Origin: Arthrobacter sp.
Lineage (GTDB): Bacteria > Actinomycetota > Actinomycetes > Actinomycetales > Micrococcaceae
Direction of reading: 5' to 3'
Length of the DNA: 20,505 nt
NCBI GenBank assembly: GCA_030146405.1
Contig: JASLBS010000241.1
Location: 1-20,505, forward strand
Every line of letters begins with the position of its first letter. Position 1 is the first letter of the stretch. Positions 1 through 6,375 of the stretch are shown piece after piece. The notes under the pieces are model-generated. The model worked only from the letters and a program-made list of their open reading frames with translations. It was not told the origin of the DNA and searched no databases. The translations under genes and the position numbers were made by a program.

Positions 1-1
1 C

Positions 2-280
2 GACGGCGTCCTGCTCGCCGATCATGTGGTCCTCACCAAGTACCCCCAGAACGAACTCCGGCGATTCCTCCGGTCCATGGGGATCGCGATCGGACGGGAC
101 CTGAAGGCCGTACTGCGCGCGATCGGCCTGCACCTCGTGGGCGTGGGCGAACTCCTCACCCCCACCACGCGGGAGATCGTCCGCCAGGCGAAGCTCGTCA
201 GCGACGCGATCGTCGCTCAGGGTCCGTCCACCCTCCAGCGGCTCGCACCACCGCCGACGGTCAGAGCACTCGGCGCCTAG
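2..280 (+). CDS. C-terminal end of an unrecognised protein (partial)
   Basis: An open frame enters from the left edge and ends at the TAG at 278-280, giving about 92 visible residues. It stays open through the window edge (reading gac ggc gtc ctg from base 2), and third positions are mostly G or C, so it is probably the tail of a longer gene. A GTG at 26 lies inside the frame but has no visible ribosome binding site, so I do not take it as the start. The tail is basic and amphipathic, with the stretch KYPQNELRRFLRSMG and a possible helix LRAIGLHLVGVGELL. I do not recognise the family and assign no function. It converges on the copC-like gene, 42 bp away, with no obvious terminator hairpin between them. 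Confidence 0.6.
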   Translation, partial: DGVLLADHVVLTKYPQNELRRFLRSMGIAIGRDLKAVLRAIGLHLVGVGELLTPTTREIVRQAKLVSDAIVAQGPSTLQRLAPPPTVRALGA

Positions 281-322
281 TCCTTCCGCTTCCCGGCGAG
301 CCGAGCATGCGCCCGTAGCGCT

Positions 323-949
323 CTACTTCCGGGCCCCGAGCCGCCTGCGTGCAGTGATACCCAGACCTGCGACGATGACCACCAGCACCCCGATCATGAG
401 CACGACGCTCCAGGGAAAGTCACTCACCCCGGCCATCTGCGTCTCGTTGGAGGGTGGATCCTCCTCGTCCATCGGACCGGCCGTGGTGGCGGCGTCCGGG
501 ACCGCTGCCGTGCCGCCCTGCGCGGTGAAGACGAACGAACCCTCGATCGGATGCGAATCGGAGGACACCACGCGCCAGTTGACCGTGTACTCGCCGGCCG
601 GAGCTTCTGCCCGTACTGCCTGCGTGGCCGTACGGTTCACCAGCTCCACAGGTCCGTCGGCCCAGTCCGTCCCCGCTTCGTCGAGGACCTGCACCTGGGC
701 GCCGATGCCGGAGGGCACGTTGCTGTAGGTCAGTTCGACGGCGGGAGGCACCACGTCGACGGTGGCCTCCGCTGCAGGGTTCGAGCTCACCAGTTCGTCA
801 TGGGCGCTCGCGGCACCACCGCTTCCGAGGACCATGGCGAGCGTGAGGACGACGGCGGACAGGAGAGCCGCGAGGGTGGGGGCGGCCGGTCCGGGGCCGT
901 CGTACGGGAAGGTGGATCGCCGTGCAGGAAGAGCTGAGGAGACAGGCAT
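323..949 (-). CDS. CopC/YobA-like copper-binding protein, membrane-anchored
   Basis: A 208-residue exported protein. Residues 1-49 form a long Sec-type signal peptide ending in ASA, so the predicted mature protein starts at His50 (HDELVSSNP). The CopC-type beta-sandwich follows to about residue 145. The three Cu(II) ligands expected in CopC are visible: the N-terminal His (H50) and the Asp-x-His pair D131-S-H133 in VVSSDSHP. An acidic, flexible linker (about 146-176) leads to one membrane helix (about 177-198) and a basic RRRLGARK tail, so the domain should face outside, tethered to the membrane. No CopD or YcnJ-type partner lies beside it inside the window. The start is ATG 949, which lies exactly 6 nt after a TAGGGT hexamer and has no properly spaced SD, so a leaderless transcript is likely. 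Copper handling is known for the family; the specific role here is inferred. Confidence 0.9.
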   Translation of the reverse strand: MPVSSALPARRSTFPYDGPGPAAPTLAALLSAVVLTLAMVLGSGGAASAHDELVSSNPAAEATVDVVPPAVELTYSNVPSGIGAQVQVLDEAGTDWADGPVELVNRTATQAVRAEAPAGEYTVNWRVVSSDSHPIEGSFVFTAQGGTAAVPDAATTAGPMDEEDPPSNETQMAGVSDFPWSVVLMIGVLVVIVAGLGITARRRLGARK

Positions 950-955
950 GCTCCA

Positions 956-961
956 ACCCTA
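956..961 (-). promoter_or_regulatory. Leaderless -10 element of the copC-like gene (TAGGGT)
   Basis: Read on the minus strand, TAGGGT is followed by tggagc and then the ATG at 949. The 6-nt spacing would put the transcription start on the A of the start codon. GGAG lies only 1 nt before the ATG, too close to act as an SD. No good -35 is seen. Confidence 0.55.
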
Positions 962-1080
962 CGTGGGGACCCTGACAAGGCGCTCGAACCGGGGACGATG
1001 CTGCGCTGATGTTCAGGCTGAGGTCCCGGCCCAGGGACGGGGATAGAATTCATCCCGATCATCCTCCGCCCCTCCCGCCC

Positions 1081-1086
1081 TAGGAT
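1081..1086 (+). promoter_or_regulatory. Leaderless -10 element of the purine permease gene (TAGGAT)
   Basis: TAGGAT, then six C residues, then ATG 1093. The spacing fits transcription starting at the A of the ATG. A second -10-like hexamer, TAGAAT at 1044-1049, could give a leadered transcript. Neither has a clear TTGACA-like -35. Confidence 0.5.
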
Positions 1087-1092
1087 CCCCCC

Positions 1093-2544
1093 ATGCTCAC
1101 ACAAGGTTCCGTGCTGGACCGATACTTCGCCATCACGCAGCGGGGATCGTCCTTCTCCCGCGAGATCCGCGGTGGCCTCGCCACCTTCTTCGCCATGAGC
1201 TACATCGTGGTGCTCAATCCGCTCATCCTCGCGGGTGCTGACTCCTCAGGCGGTGAGCTCGGCTTCGAGCGCGTGGCGGCCGTGACCGCACTGGTCGCCG
1301 GAATCCTGACCATCGTGATGGGCGCTTGGGCCAAGTACCCGTTCGCGCTGGCCACCGGCCTCGGCGTCAACGCCTTCGTCGCCATCACCGTGGCCACCAA
1401 CCCGGGGCTGACCTGGCCGGACATCATGGGGCTCGTCATGCTCGCCGGCCTCACCATGCTGGTACTCGTACTGACCGGGTTCCGGACCGCCGTCTTCAAC
1501 GCCGTACCGGAGAGCCTCAAGACCGCGATCGTGGTGGGGATCGGTCTGTTCATCGCCCTGATCGGATTGGTGAACGCGGGCTTCGTCCGCCGCGTTCCGG
1601 ACGTCGCCAACACCACCGTCCCGGTGGGTCTCGGCTTCGGGGGCGTCCTGATCGGCTGGCCCACCCTCGTCTTCGTCGTGGGTCTCATCCTGACGATCGC
1701 ACTTGTGGTCCGGAAGGTGCGCGGAGCCATCCTCATCGGCGTCCTCAGTGCCACCGTCCTCGCGGTGGTCCTCGAGGCCGTCTTCCAGGTGGGTCCGAGT
1801 TCCGGTGCGGGCCAGGAGGCCAACCCGGAGGGCTGGTCCCTGGTGGTCCCCGAGCTGCCCAGCGGCTCATGGGTGGGCATCCCCGACCTCAGCCTCGTGG
1901 GTAACGTGAGCCTGTTCGGGGCCTTCGGTCACCTGGGTGGCACCGCCGCGATCCTCCTCACGTTCACCATCCTGCTGAGCATCTTCTTCGACGCCATGGG
2001 AACCATGGTGGGACTCGCCAACGAGGCCAAGCTCGTCGACGAGAAGGGCAACATCCCGGGCGTGAACCGCGTGCTGATCGTGGACGCCCTCGGGGCCGTG
2101 GCCGGGGGCGCCGGGTCGGTCTCCTCGAACCAGATCTATGTGGAGTCCGGGGCCGGGATCGGAGAGGGCGCCCGTACGGGCCTCGCGAACGTGGTGACCG
2201 GTTTGCTGTTCCTCCTCGCCATGTTCTTCACGCCGCTGATCAGCCTCGTGCCGTTCGAGGCCGTTGCGCCGGCCCTCGTGGTGGTGGGCTTCATGATGGT
2301 GGCGCAGGTGGGCCGTATCGACTTCGACGACTGGGGCATCGCGATCCCGGCGTTCCTCACCTTCACCCTCATGCCCTTCACCTACTCGATCGCCAACGGG
2401 CTGGGTGCCGGCTTCATCGCCTTCGTGCTCATCCGGGCCATCCAGGGCCGCGGTCGAGAGGTGCACCCGCTGATGTGGGTCGTCGCCGGCGCCTTCGTCA
2501 TCTTCTTCGGCCTCGGACCCATCGAGGAGCTGCTGGGTCTCTGA
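1093..2544 (+). CDS. NCS2-family purine permease (AzgA/PbuG type, adenine/guanine/hypoxanthine)
   Basis: A 483-residue polytopic membrane protein with 12 or more hydrophobic segments. The N-terminal block (SFSREIRGGLATFFAMSYIV, about residues 20-39), then the TGLGVNAFVA stretch near residue 93, TVGLANEAKLVDEKGNIPGV in the middle and the GAGSVSSNQIYVESGAGIGEGARTG region are typical of the AzgA branch of nucleobase/H+ symporters, not the uracil/xanthine branch. Length is normal for the family. It should import purine bases such as hypoxanthine, guanine or adenine across the cytoplasmic membrane; which base is preferred cannot be read here. Start ATG 1093 is chosen because it lies 6 nt after TAGGAT and begins the conserved N terminus. 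It converges with the antiporter gene on a strong hairpin. No purine riboswitch is visible upstream. Confidence 0.92.
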   Translation: MLTQGSVLDRYFAITQRGSSFSREIRGGLATFFAMSYIVVLNPLILAGADSSGGELGFERVAAVTALVAGILTIVMGAWAKYPFALATGLGVNAFVAITVATNPGLTWPDIMGLVMLAGLTMLVLVLTGFRTAVFNAVPESLKTAIVVGIGLFIALIGLVNAGFVRRVPDVANTTVPVGLGFGGVLIGWPTLVFVVGLILTIALVVRKVRGAILIGVLSATVLAVVLEAVFQVGPSSGAGQEANPEGWSLVVPELPSGSWVGIPDLSLVGNVSLFGAFGHLGGTAAILLTFTILLSIFFDAMGTMVGLANEAKLVDEKGNIPGVNRVLIVDALGAVAGGAGSVSSNQIYVESGAGIGEGARTGLANVVTGLLFLLAMFFTPLISLVPFEAVAPALVVVGFMMVAQVGRIDFDDWGIAIPAFLTFTLMPFTYSIANGLGAGFIAFVLIRAIQGRGREVHPLMWVVAGAFVIFFGLGPIEELLGL

Positions 2545-2553
2545 CCCCTCCCC

Positions 2554-2585
2554 GTCCGGCGCCGGGCACGACGACGGCGCCGGAC
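2554..2585. terminator. Bidirectional GC hairpin between convergent permease and antiporter genes
   Basis: A perfect 11-bp inverted repeat: GTCCGGCGCCG (2554-2564), a 10-nt loop, then CGGCGCCGGAC (2575-2585). It starts 9 nt after the permease stop and lies 22 nt beyond the antiporter stop on the other strand, so it can serve both. There is no T tract, which is common for actinobacterial terminators. A third CGGCGCCG copy at 2595-2602 allows alternative pairings. Confidence 0.75.
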
Positions 2586-2607
2586 CACCTGGAGCGGCGC
2601 CGTCGGC

Positions 2608-4338
2608 TCAGGAGGATTCACCCTTCGAGCGGAGCCGGGTCTCCTCGATGTCGAGGATGCGTTGTGTCCTCGCGAGGGCGCGGGAGGTGTAGGTTCCGCG
2701 AGCACGCGCGGCCAGGAGGGCCTGCCGTTCGGCCTCGAGCACGGCCAGCCGGAGGTCCCGGTACTGGCGGTGGGGCGAGCGGACCAACTTCTGCTCGGAG
2801 AGCCGTGCCTTCTCCCACTCGACCTCCGAGCGCCTGCCGGTGTCCGCGCGGACCCGGCCCAGGACGTCCTCGTCGACCTGCACGTCCTCGCCCAGGATCA
2901 CCTGCGGATCCTCGAGCACCCGGCGACCCTCGGTGCGCAGCTCGTCGAACAGGGTCGCGGATTCCTCGCGGTCGGCCTCGACGTCGATCCCCTCGATCCT
3001 CAGCACCCGGATCAGCGTGGGCAGCGTACTGCCCTGTACCAGCAGAGTGGTGACGGCCACGGTGAAGGCGAGCAGCACCAGCTGCTCCCGGTACGCGAAG
3101 GACGCCGGCAGTGACTGTGCCGCTGCCAGCGTCACCACGCCTCGCATTCCGGACCAGCCGAGCACCGTGGCGCCCTTCCAGCCGAACCCCTCGCGCCGTT
3201 CCAGCTCGAGATCCGCCCGACGGCGCTGGTACAGGCGTCCCAGGGCCTCCCGGCGTCGTTCCTGCCGCGCATCCAGGTTCCGCTGCCGCCTGAGCCGGGC
3301 GAGCCCCTGCCGGAGCCGCACCGTGCGCCGCTCGGCGCGGTCCGGCAGCCGGCGCATCAGCAGCACGAGGGGGAAGACCCACAGGAACCGGATGACGATC
3401 AGCGCCAGAGTGGCCACGAGACCGATCAGCACCGTCTGCCCCACCGAGAGCTGGGACTCGTCGATGTCCTGGAGAAGACTGCGGAGCTCCAACCCGATCA
3501 GCAGGAAGACGCCGTTCTCCAGCAGGAACTGGACCGTACGCCAGTTGAGGTTGTCGCTGATCCGGGCGCGCGCGTCGAGATGGCTGGCACTCCGGTGGCC
3601 CGTGTAGATCCCGGCCACCACCACGGCCAGCACTCCCGATGCGCCCAGTTCCTCCGACGGGATGAACGCGATGAAGGGCACGGCGAGCGAGAGGGCCGTG
3701 TCCAGCACCGGATCGTCGAGCGCGGACCGGATGAAGACCGTGACCACCCCGACGGCGAGACCCACGAGGACCGCCACCACGACGGCGAAGGCGAAGTCGG
3801 CCACCGCGAAGCCGAACCCCGCGAGCGCTCCGGCCGATGCCGCGATGGCGCTGCGCAACAGCACGAGCGCCGTGGCGTCGTTGACGAGGCCTTCTCCTTC
3901 GAGCACGGTGAGGAGTCGGGGCGGCAGGCCCAGCCTGCGTCCTATCGAGGTGGCGGCAACGGCGTCCGGTGGGCTGATGACGGCACCCACGGCGATCGCT
4001 GCGGCGAGACCCAGTCCGGGAAGGAGTGCGTGGAGCAGCAACCCCACGGCGAAGGCCGAGACCACCACGAGCACCACGGAGAGACTGGCGATCGGCGCCA
4101 GGTTGCGGCGGAAGTCCGTGACGGGGGTCTTGATCGCAGCCGCGTAGAGCACGGGTGGGAGGATTCCCGCGAGGATCCACTCGTCCGGGATGCTGAACCT
4201 CGGGACGCCGGGAACGAAGGAGAACGCGATGCCCACCACCACGAGGATGAGCGGGGCAGCCACCCCGGTACGCCGCGAGAAGACGGCGACCGCCACGATG
4301 ACGGCGATTCCGATGATGCCCAGTAGCCCCAGTTCCAC
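2608..4338 (-). CDS. CPA1-family Na+/H+ antiporter (NhaP/NHE type)
   Basis: A 576-residue protein with about 12 membrane segments in residues 1-340, followed by a charged cytoplasmic tail of roughly 230 residues. Signature residues of the cation/proton antiporter fold are present: SPPDAVA (Asp125) and the transport-site pair Asn153-Asp154 in GEGLVNDATAL. The tail contains a strongly basic stretch (RRTVRLRQGLARLRRQR) and a second hydrophobic block (about 390-440, GWSGMRGVVTLAAAQSLP), as in bacterial NhaP-like proteins. It should exchange Na+ or another monovalent cation for protons, supporting pH and salt homeostasis; ion choice is not readable. The start is GTG 4338, 6 nt after TAGTCT on the minus strand with no SD, so it is probably leaderless. 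It appears monocistronic. Confidence 0.92.
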   Translation of the reverse strand: MELGLLGIIGIAVIVAVAVFSRRTGVAAPLILVVVGIAFSFVPGVPRFSIPDEWILAGILPPVLYAAAIKTPVTDFRRNLAPIASLSVVLVVVSAFAVGLLLHALLPGLGLAAAIAVGAVISPPDAVAATSIGRRLGLPPRLLTVLEGEGLVNDATALVLLRSAIAASAGALAGFGFAVADFAFAVVVAVLVGLAVGVVTVFIRSALDDPVLDTALSLAVPFIAFIPSEELGASGVLAVVVAGIYTGHRSASHLDARARISDNLNWRTVQFLLENGVFLLIGLELRSLLQDIDESQLSVGQTVLIGLVATLALIVIRFLWVFPLVLLMRRLPDRAERRTVRLRQGLARLRRQRNLDARQERRREALGRLYQRRRADLELERREGFGWKGATVLGWSGMRGVVTLAAAQSLPASFAYREQLVLLAFTVAVTTLLVQGSTLPTLIRVLRIEGIDVEADREESATLFDELRTEGRRVLEDPQVILGEDVQVDEDVLGRVRADTGRRSEVEWEKARLSEQKLVRSPHRQYRDLRLAVLEAERQALLAARARGTYTSRALARTQRILDIEETRLRSKGESS

Positions 4339-4344
4339 CCGGTC

Positions 4345-4350
4345 AGACTA
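4345..4350 (-). promoter_or_regulatory. Leaderless -10 element of the antiporter gene (TAGTCT)
   Basis: On the minus strand TAGTCT is followed by gaccgg and GTG 4338. The 6-nt spacing and the absence of an SD argue for transcription starting at the GTG itself. Confidence 0.55.
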
Positions 4351-4469
4351 GTCCCGAGCGGCCGGAGCCGGTTGCCCCCGCTCGGCGGCCGGGGTCCGTT
4401 GACGGGGAGCCCCGGTAGTGGGAGTTACGCGAAACCCGTATTACCGGCTGCACGGTCGGTGCCGGCGCG

Positions 4470-5282
4470 TCAGTCGGTGAGGATCGCCGCGCCGGACGCG
4501 AAGGCGCGTACCCGGGCATCCTGCCAGAACTGGGCGGGCACCCCGCCACCCAGCAGTTCGCGCGCCAACCCCGGGGTCCCGCCGAATGCTGCGTCACTTC
4601 CCGCGATGATCACGTTCCCGTAGCGGCGGCCCTTGAGCATGGCGGGGTCGGCGATGATCGCCGTGTGCGCGAACATCGAGCCGAGAGTGGCTGCCTCACG
4701 TTTGGCCATCGCGAGGTCGGGGCCGTCGCCGCAGTTGACCACATAGAGCCCCTCGGGTGCGAGGACGCGCTTCACGGCCTGTGTGAACTCCCGCGTGAGA
4801 AGCGGTGCGGGCGTGACACTACCCGCGAAGACGTCCCGGATGATCAGGTCCCGGCTGTCCTCGCTGAGGGATTCCGTGACCATTCGCGCCTCCCCCACGC
4901 GGATACGGACCAGTGGTGCCCGTGGGAGGTCGAACCACTGGCGGACGAGTTCCGCGAGGCGTCCGTCGAGTTCCACGACCACCTGCCGGGCCTGTGCGTG
5001 GGAAGCGGCGAAACGTCGGGCGAGCGAGCAGGCACCTCCACCGAGATGGAGTGCTCTGAGCCTGTCCGACGCCGCCCACCGCGAATCGACGAGGGAGGCG
5101 ATCCAGCGCATGTACTCGAAATCGAGCTGCAGCGGATCCGCCAGGTCGATGTGGGAGCTGGGCACACCGTTGATCCGCAGCACCCAGCCATTCGCGTTGT
5201 AGGAATCGGGTTCCAGCTCGCACGTTCCGGTGTCGATCGGGAACTCGCCGATCTCGGGCTGTGGCCCGGTGGGTCTCGGCAT
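4470..5282 (-). CDS. Spermidine-synthase-like SAM-binding protein
   Basis: 270 residues from ATG 5282 (MPRPTGPQPEIG). It has an N-terminal beta-strand region (NGWVLRINGVPSSHIDL), a Rossmann nucleotide-binding core with the glycine loop LHLGGGACSLARRF, the acidic strand end VVVELDGRL and DLIIRDVFAGSVTP, matching the spermidine/spermine synthase superfamily. The loop reads GGGACS where true SpeE enzymes usually have GGGDG, so polyamine synthesis is uncertain; many actinobacterial members are uncharacterised. An in-frame ATG at 5342 would add 20 residues, but those codons have many A or T third bases, whereas an overlapping 36-codon ORF in another frame has strong GC3 and ends in TGATG exactly at ATG 5282. 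I therefore prefer 5282. It lies downstream of the GNAT gene on the same strand. Confidence 0.8.
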   Translation of the reverse strand: MPRPTGPQPEIGEFPIDTGTCELEPDSYNANGWVLRINGVPSSHIDLADPLQLDFEYMRWIASLVDSRWAASDRLRALHLGGGACSLARRFAASHAQARQVVVELDGRLAELVRQWFDLPRAPLVRIRVGEARMVTESLSEDSRDLIIRDVFAGSVTPAPLLTREFTQAVKRVLAPEGLYVVNCGDGPDLAMAKREAATLGSMFAHTAIIADPAMLKGRRYGNVIIAGSDAAFGGTPGLARELLGGGVPAQFWQDARVRAFASGAAILTD

Positions 5283-5392
5283 CAGGCCCGGCTCGTCGGG
5301 AGGTCGGCGCTGGGAAGGCTGTCCGCCTCCTCGGTGGAACATTGACCGTGGGAGGAGACCCCGGTGGAGGCCGGGCGGACGGTGAAGGGCAT
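5282..5392 (-). CDS. Candidate 36-residue upstream ORF coupled to the spermidine-synthase-like gene
   Basis: On the minus strand an ORF runs from ATG 5392 to the TGA at 5284-5282 (product begins MPFTVRPASTGVSSHG and ends DLPTSRA). About 31 of 35 sense codons end in G or C, better than the alternative frame across the same bases. Its TGA shares one base with the downstream ATG (TGATG), the usual geometry for translational coupling. Its own start lies 7 nt after TAGCAT, which would make it leaderless. The peptide shows no recognisable domain, signal or membrane segment. It could be a regulatory leader ORF, a small protein, or a chance frame in GC-rich DNA; the case rests on codon bias and junction geometry only. 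Confidence 0.4.
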   Translation of the reverse strand: MPFTVRPASTGVSSHGQCSTEEADSLPSADLPTSRA

Positions 5393-5405
5393 GGATCCCA
5401 TGCTA
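5389..5405 (-). promoter_or_regulatory. TAGCAT -10 element with overlapping palindrome
   Basis: TAGCAT (5405-5400, minus strand) precedes ATG 5392 by 7 nt; its first three bases are the TAG stop of the GNAT gene. A perfect inverted repeat GCATGG-ATC-CCATGC (5389-5403) covers most of the hexamer, the spacer and the ATG, so it could be an operator or a hairpin over the start. Function is inferred. Confidence 0.35.
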
Positions 5406-5951
5406 GCCGCGGCCGGTCACCTGGTCGGGGCGGTGCATCCTGAACATCGGTCTGAAGTGCCAGGTCGGCCCGCAGAGCATCGTGGTGCCGTCGGGTTCGA
5501 AACCGTTGCGCACGTAGAAGCGCTCGGCCCGCGGGTTGTCATCAAGGATCCACAGGTACGCACCCCGGGCACCGATCGCGGTGTCGAGCAGGCGCTGCCC
5601 GAGGCCCGAACCGTGCGTGGAGCTGAGCGTGTAGATGTGGTGCAACTCGAAATCGGGGCGGTCGTCGTCGCGGCCCGGCCCGGAGGCGGCAATCGCCACG
5701 GGGGAACCGGTGTCGTCGAAGGCGAGCCAGCTGCGCACGCCGGTGGGAGTGCGCTCGGCCTCCTCGAAGGCCGCGCGGCGGCGTTCGATCAGCGCCGGCA
5801 GCTCGGCGTCGTAGTGGTCGTGGTACTCCCGGGGCATGATGTGGGCGTACGTCTCGTGGAGGGCTGCGACATGGGTGCGCGCGTACACCTCGGCGTCATC
5901 GACGGCGGCCGGGCGGATCACGTAGGGCAGCGTCAGCAGGGGCTGGGTCAC
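5403..5951 (-). CDS. GNAT-family N-acetyltransferase
   Basis: A 182-residue single-domain acyl-CoA-dependent acetyltransferase. Visible elements: the N-terminal strand YVIRPAAVDDAEVYARTHVAA, the central strand SWLAFDDTGSPVAIAASG, motif A with the acetyl-CoA pyrophosphate loop HHIYTLSSTHGSGLGQRLLD (about residues 104-123), and motif B ending in WILDDNPRAERFYVRNGFEPDG. It should transfer an acetyl group to an amine; the substrate cannot be named. The start GTG 5951 lies exactly 6 nt after TAAACT and lacks an SD, so the message is probably leaderless. The next genes on this strand are the candidate small ORF and the spermidine-synthase-like gene, beginning 11 nt after the stop. A polyamine or amine link between the two is possible but unproven. 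Confidence 0.88.
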   Translation of the reverse strand: MTQPLLTLPYVIRPAAVDDAEVYARTHVAALHETYAHIMPREYHDHYDAELPALIERRRAAFEEAERTPTGVRSWLAFDDTGSPVAIAASGPGRDDDRPDFELHHIYTLSSTHGSGLGQRLLDTAIGARGAYLWILDDNPRAERFYVRNGFEPDGTTMLCGPTWHFRPMFRMHRPDQVTGRG

Positions 5952-5957
5952 CCTGCC

Positions 5958-5963
5958 AGTTTA
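5958..5963 (-). promoter_or_regulatory. Leaderless -10 element of the GNAT gene (TAAACT)
   Basis: On the minus strand TAAACT, then ggcagg, then GTG 5951. It is the best TANNNT match among the leaderless candidates. It abuts the 5963-5979 palindrome, which would lie directly upstream, inside the -35/-10 spacer. Confidence 0.6.
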
Positions 5964-5979
5964 GTGGCCCGAGGCCACT
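5963..5979 (-). terminator. Hairpin after the MTH1187-type gene, overlapping the GNAT promoter
   Basis: A perfect 7-bp inverted repeat, AGTGGCC-CGA-GGCCACT, with a 3-nt loop, located 16 nt beyond the MTH1187-type stop codon. It is a plausible intrinsic terminator without a U tract. Because it touches the GNAT -10 element it could equally be an operator. Confidence 0.55.
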
Positions 5980-5995
5980 GAGTTGCAGCCGTCTT

Positions 5996-6337
5996 TCAGG
6001 AGTGCCCTTCGAACTGCTCCTGCTCCGCGATGGCTGCTTCCAGTCGCTCGACCTTGCCCGTCAGCTCCCCCGTACGACCGGGCCGGATGTCGGCCTTGAG
6101 CACGAGTGAGACGCGGCTGCCGTACCGGGCCACGGCATCGGTGGCATTCTTCACCACGGCCATCACCTCGTCCCACTCACCCTCGATGGTGGTGAACATG
6201 GAATCCGTGGAGTTCGGCAGCCCGGATTCACGGACGACGGCGACCGCGGCCGCCACGGCGTCGTGTACCGATCCCTCCGGGTTCTCGCGGGTGAGATCGG
6301 ATGATCCGGACGGGGCGACGCTGAAGGCTACGAGCAT
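5996..6337 (-). CDS. MTH1187-family thiamine-binding protein
   Basis: A 113-residue small cytoplasmic protein starting MLVAFSVAPSGSSDLTREN. The layout matches the MTH1187/YkoF (DUF77) ferredoxin-like fold: an N-terminal strand, a helix SVHDAVAAAVAVVRESGL, then the conserved segment STDSMFTTIEGEWDEVMAVVKNATDAV and a final strand RVSLVLKADIRPGRTGELTGKVERLE. Members bind thiamine or hydroxymethylpyrimidine and form tetramers; they are proposed to buffer or deliver thiamine precursors. Start ATG 6337 lies 6 nt after CAGACT and has GGAG only 1 nt upstream, so a leaderless start is preferred. An in-frame extension far upstream overlaps the transporter gene and is rejected. The Nramp-like gene ends 38 nt upstream on the same strand. 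Confidence 0.85.
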   Translation of the reverse strand: MLVAFSVAPSGSSDLTRENPEGSVHDAVAAAVAVVRESGLPNSTDSMFTTIEGEWDEVMAVVKNATDAVARYGSRVSLVLKADIRPGRTGELTGKVERLEAAIAEQEQFEGHS

Positions 6338-6343
6338 GCTCCA

Positions 6344-6349
6344 AGTCTG
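6344..6349 (-). promoter_or_regulatory. Leaderless -10 element of the MTH1187-type gene (CAGACT)
   Basis: On the minus strand CAGACT, then tggagc, then ATG 6337. The stretch TTGGAGCATG is identical to that at the copC-like start (minus strand, 956-947). Spacing is 6 nt. Confidence 0.45.
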
Positions 6350-6375
6350 GCACGTGTGTGCTTCCGGCGGGAGGG

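Noticed and set aside
950..1092. Possible purine riboswitch upstream of the purine permease
   Set aside because: No conserved three-way junction pattern is visible and the start appears leaderless, leaving no leader for a riboswitch from the proximal promoter.
5283..5342. MFHRGGG N-terminal extension of the spermidine-synthase-like protein
   Set aside because: Codon third positions are A/T-rich compared with neighbours, no SD or -10 precedes ATG 5342, and another frame over the same bases has better coding bias and a TGATG junction.
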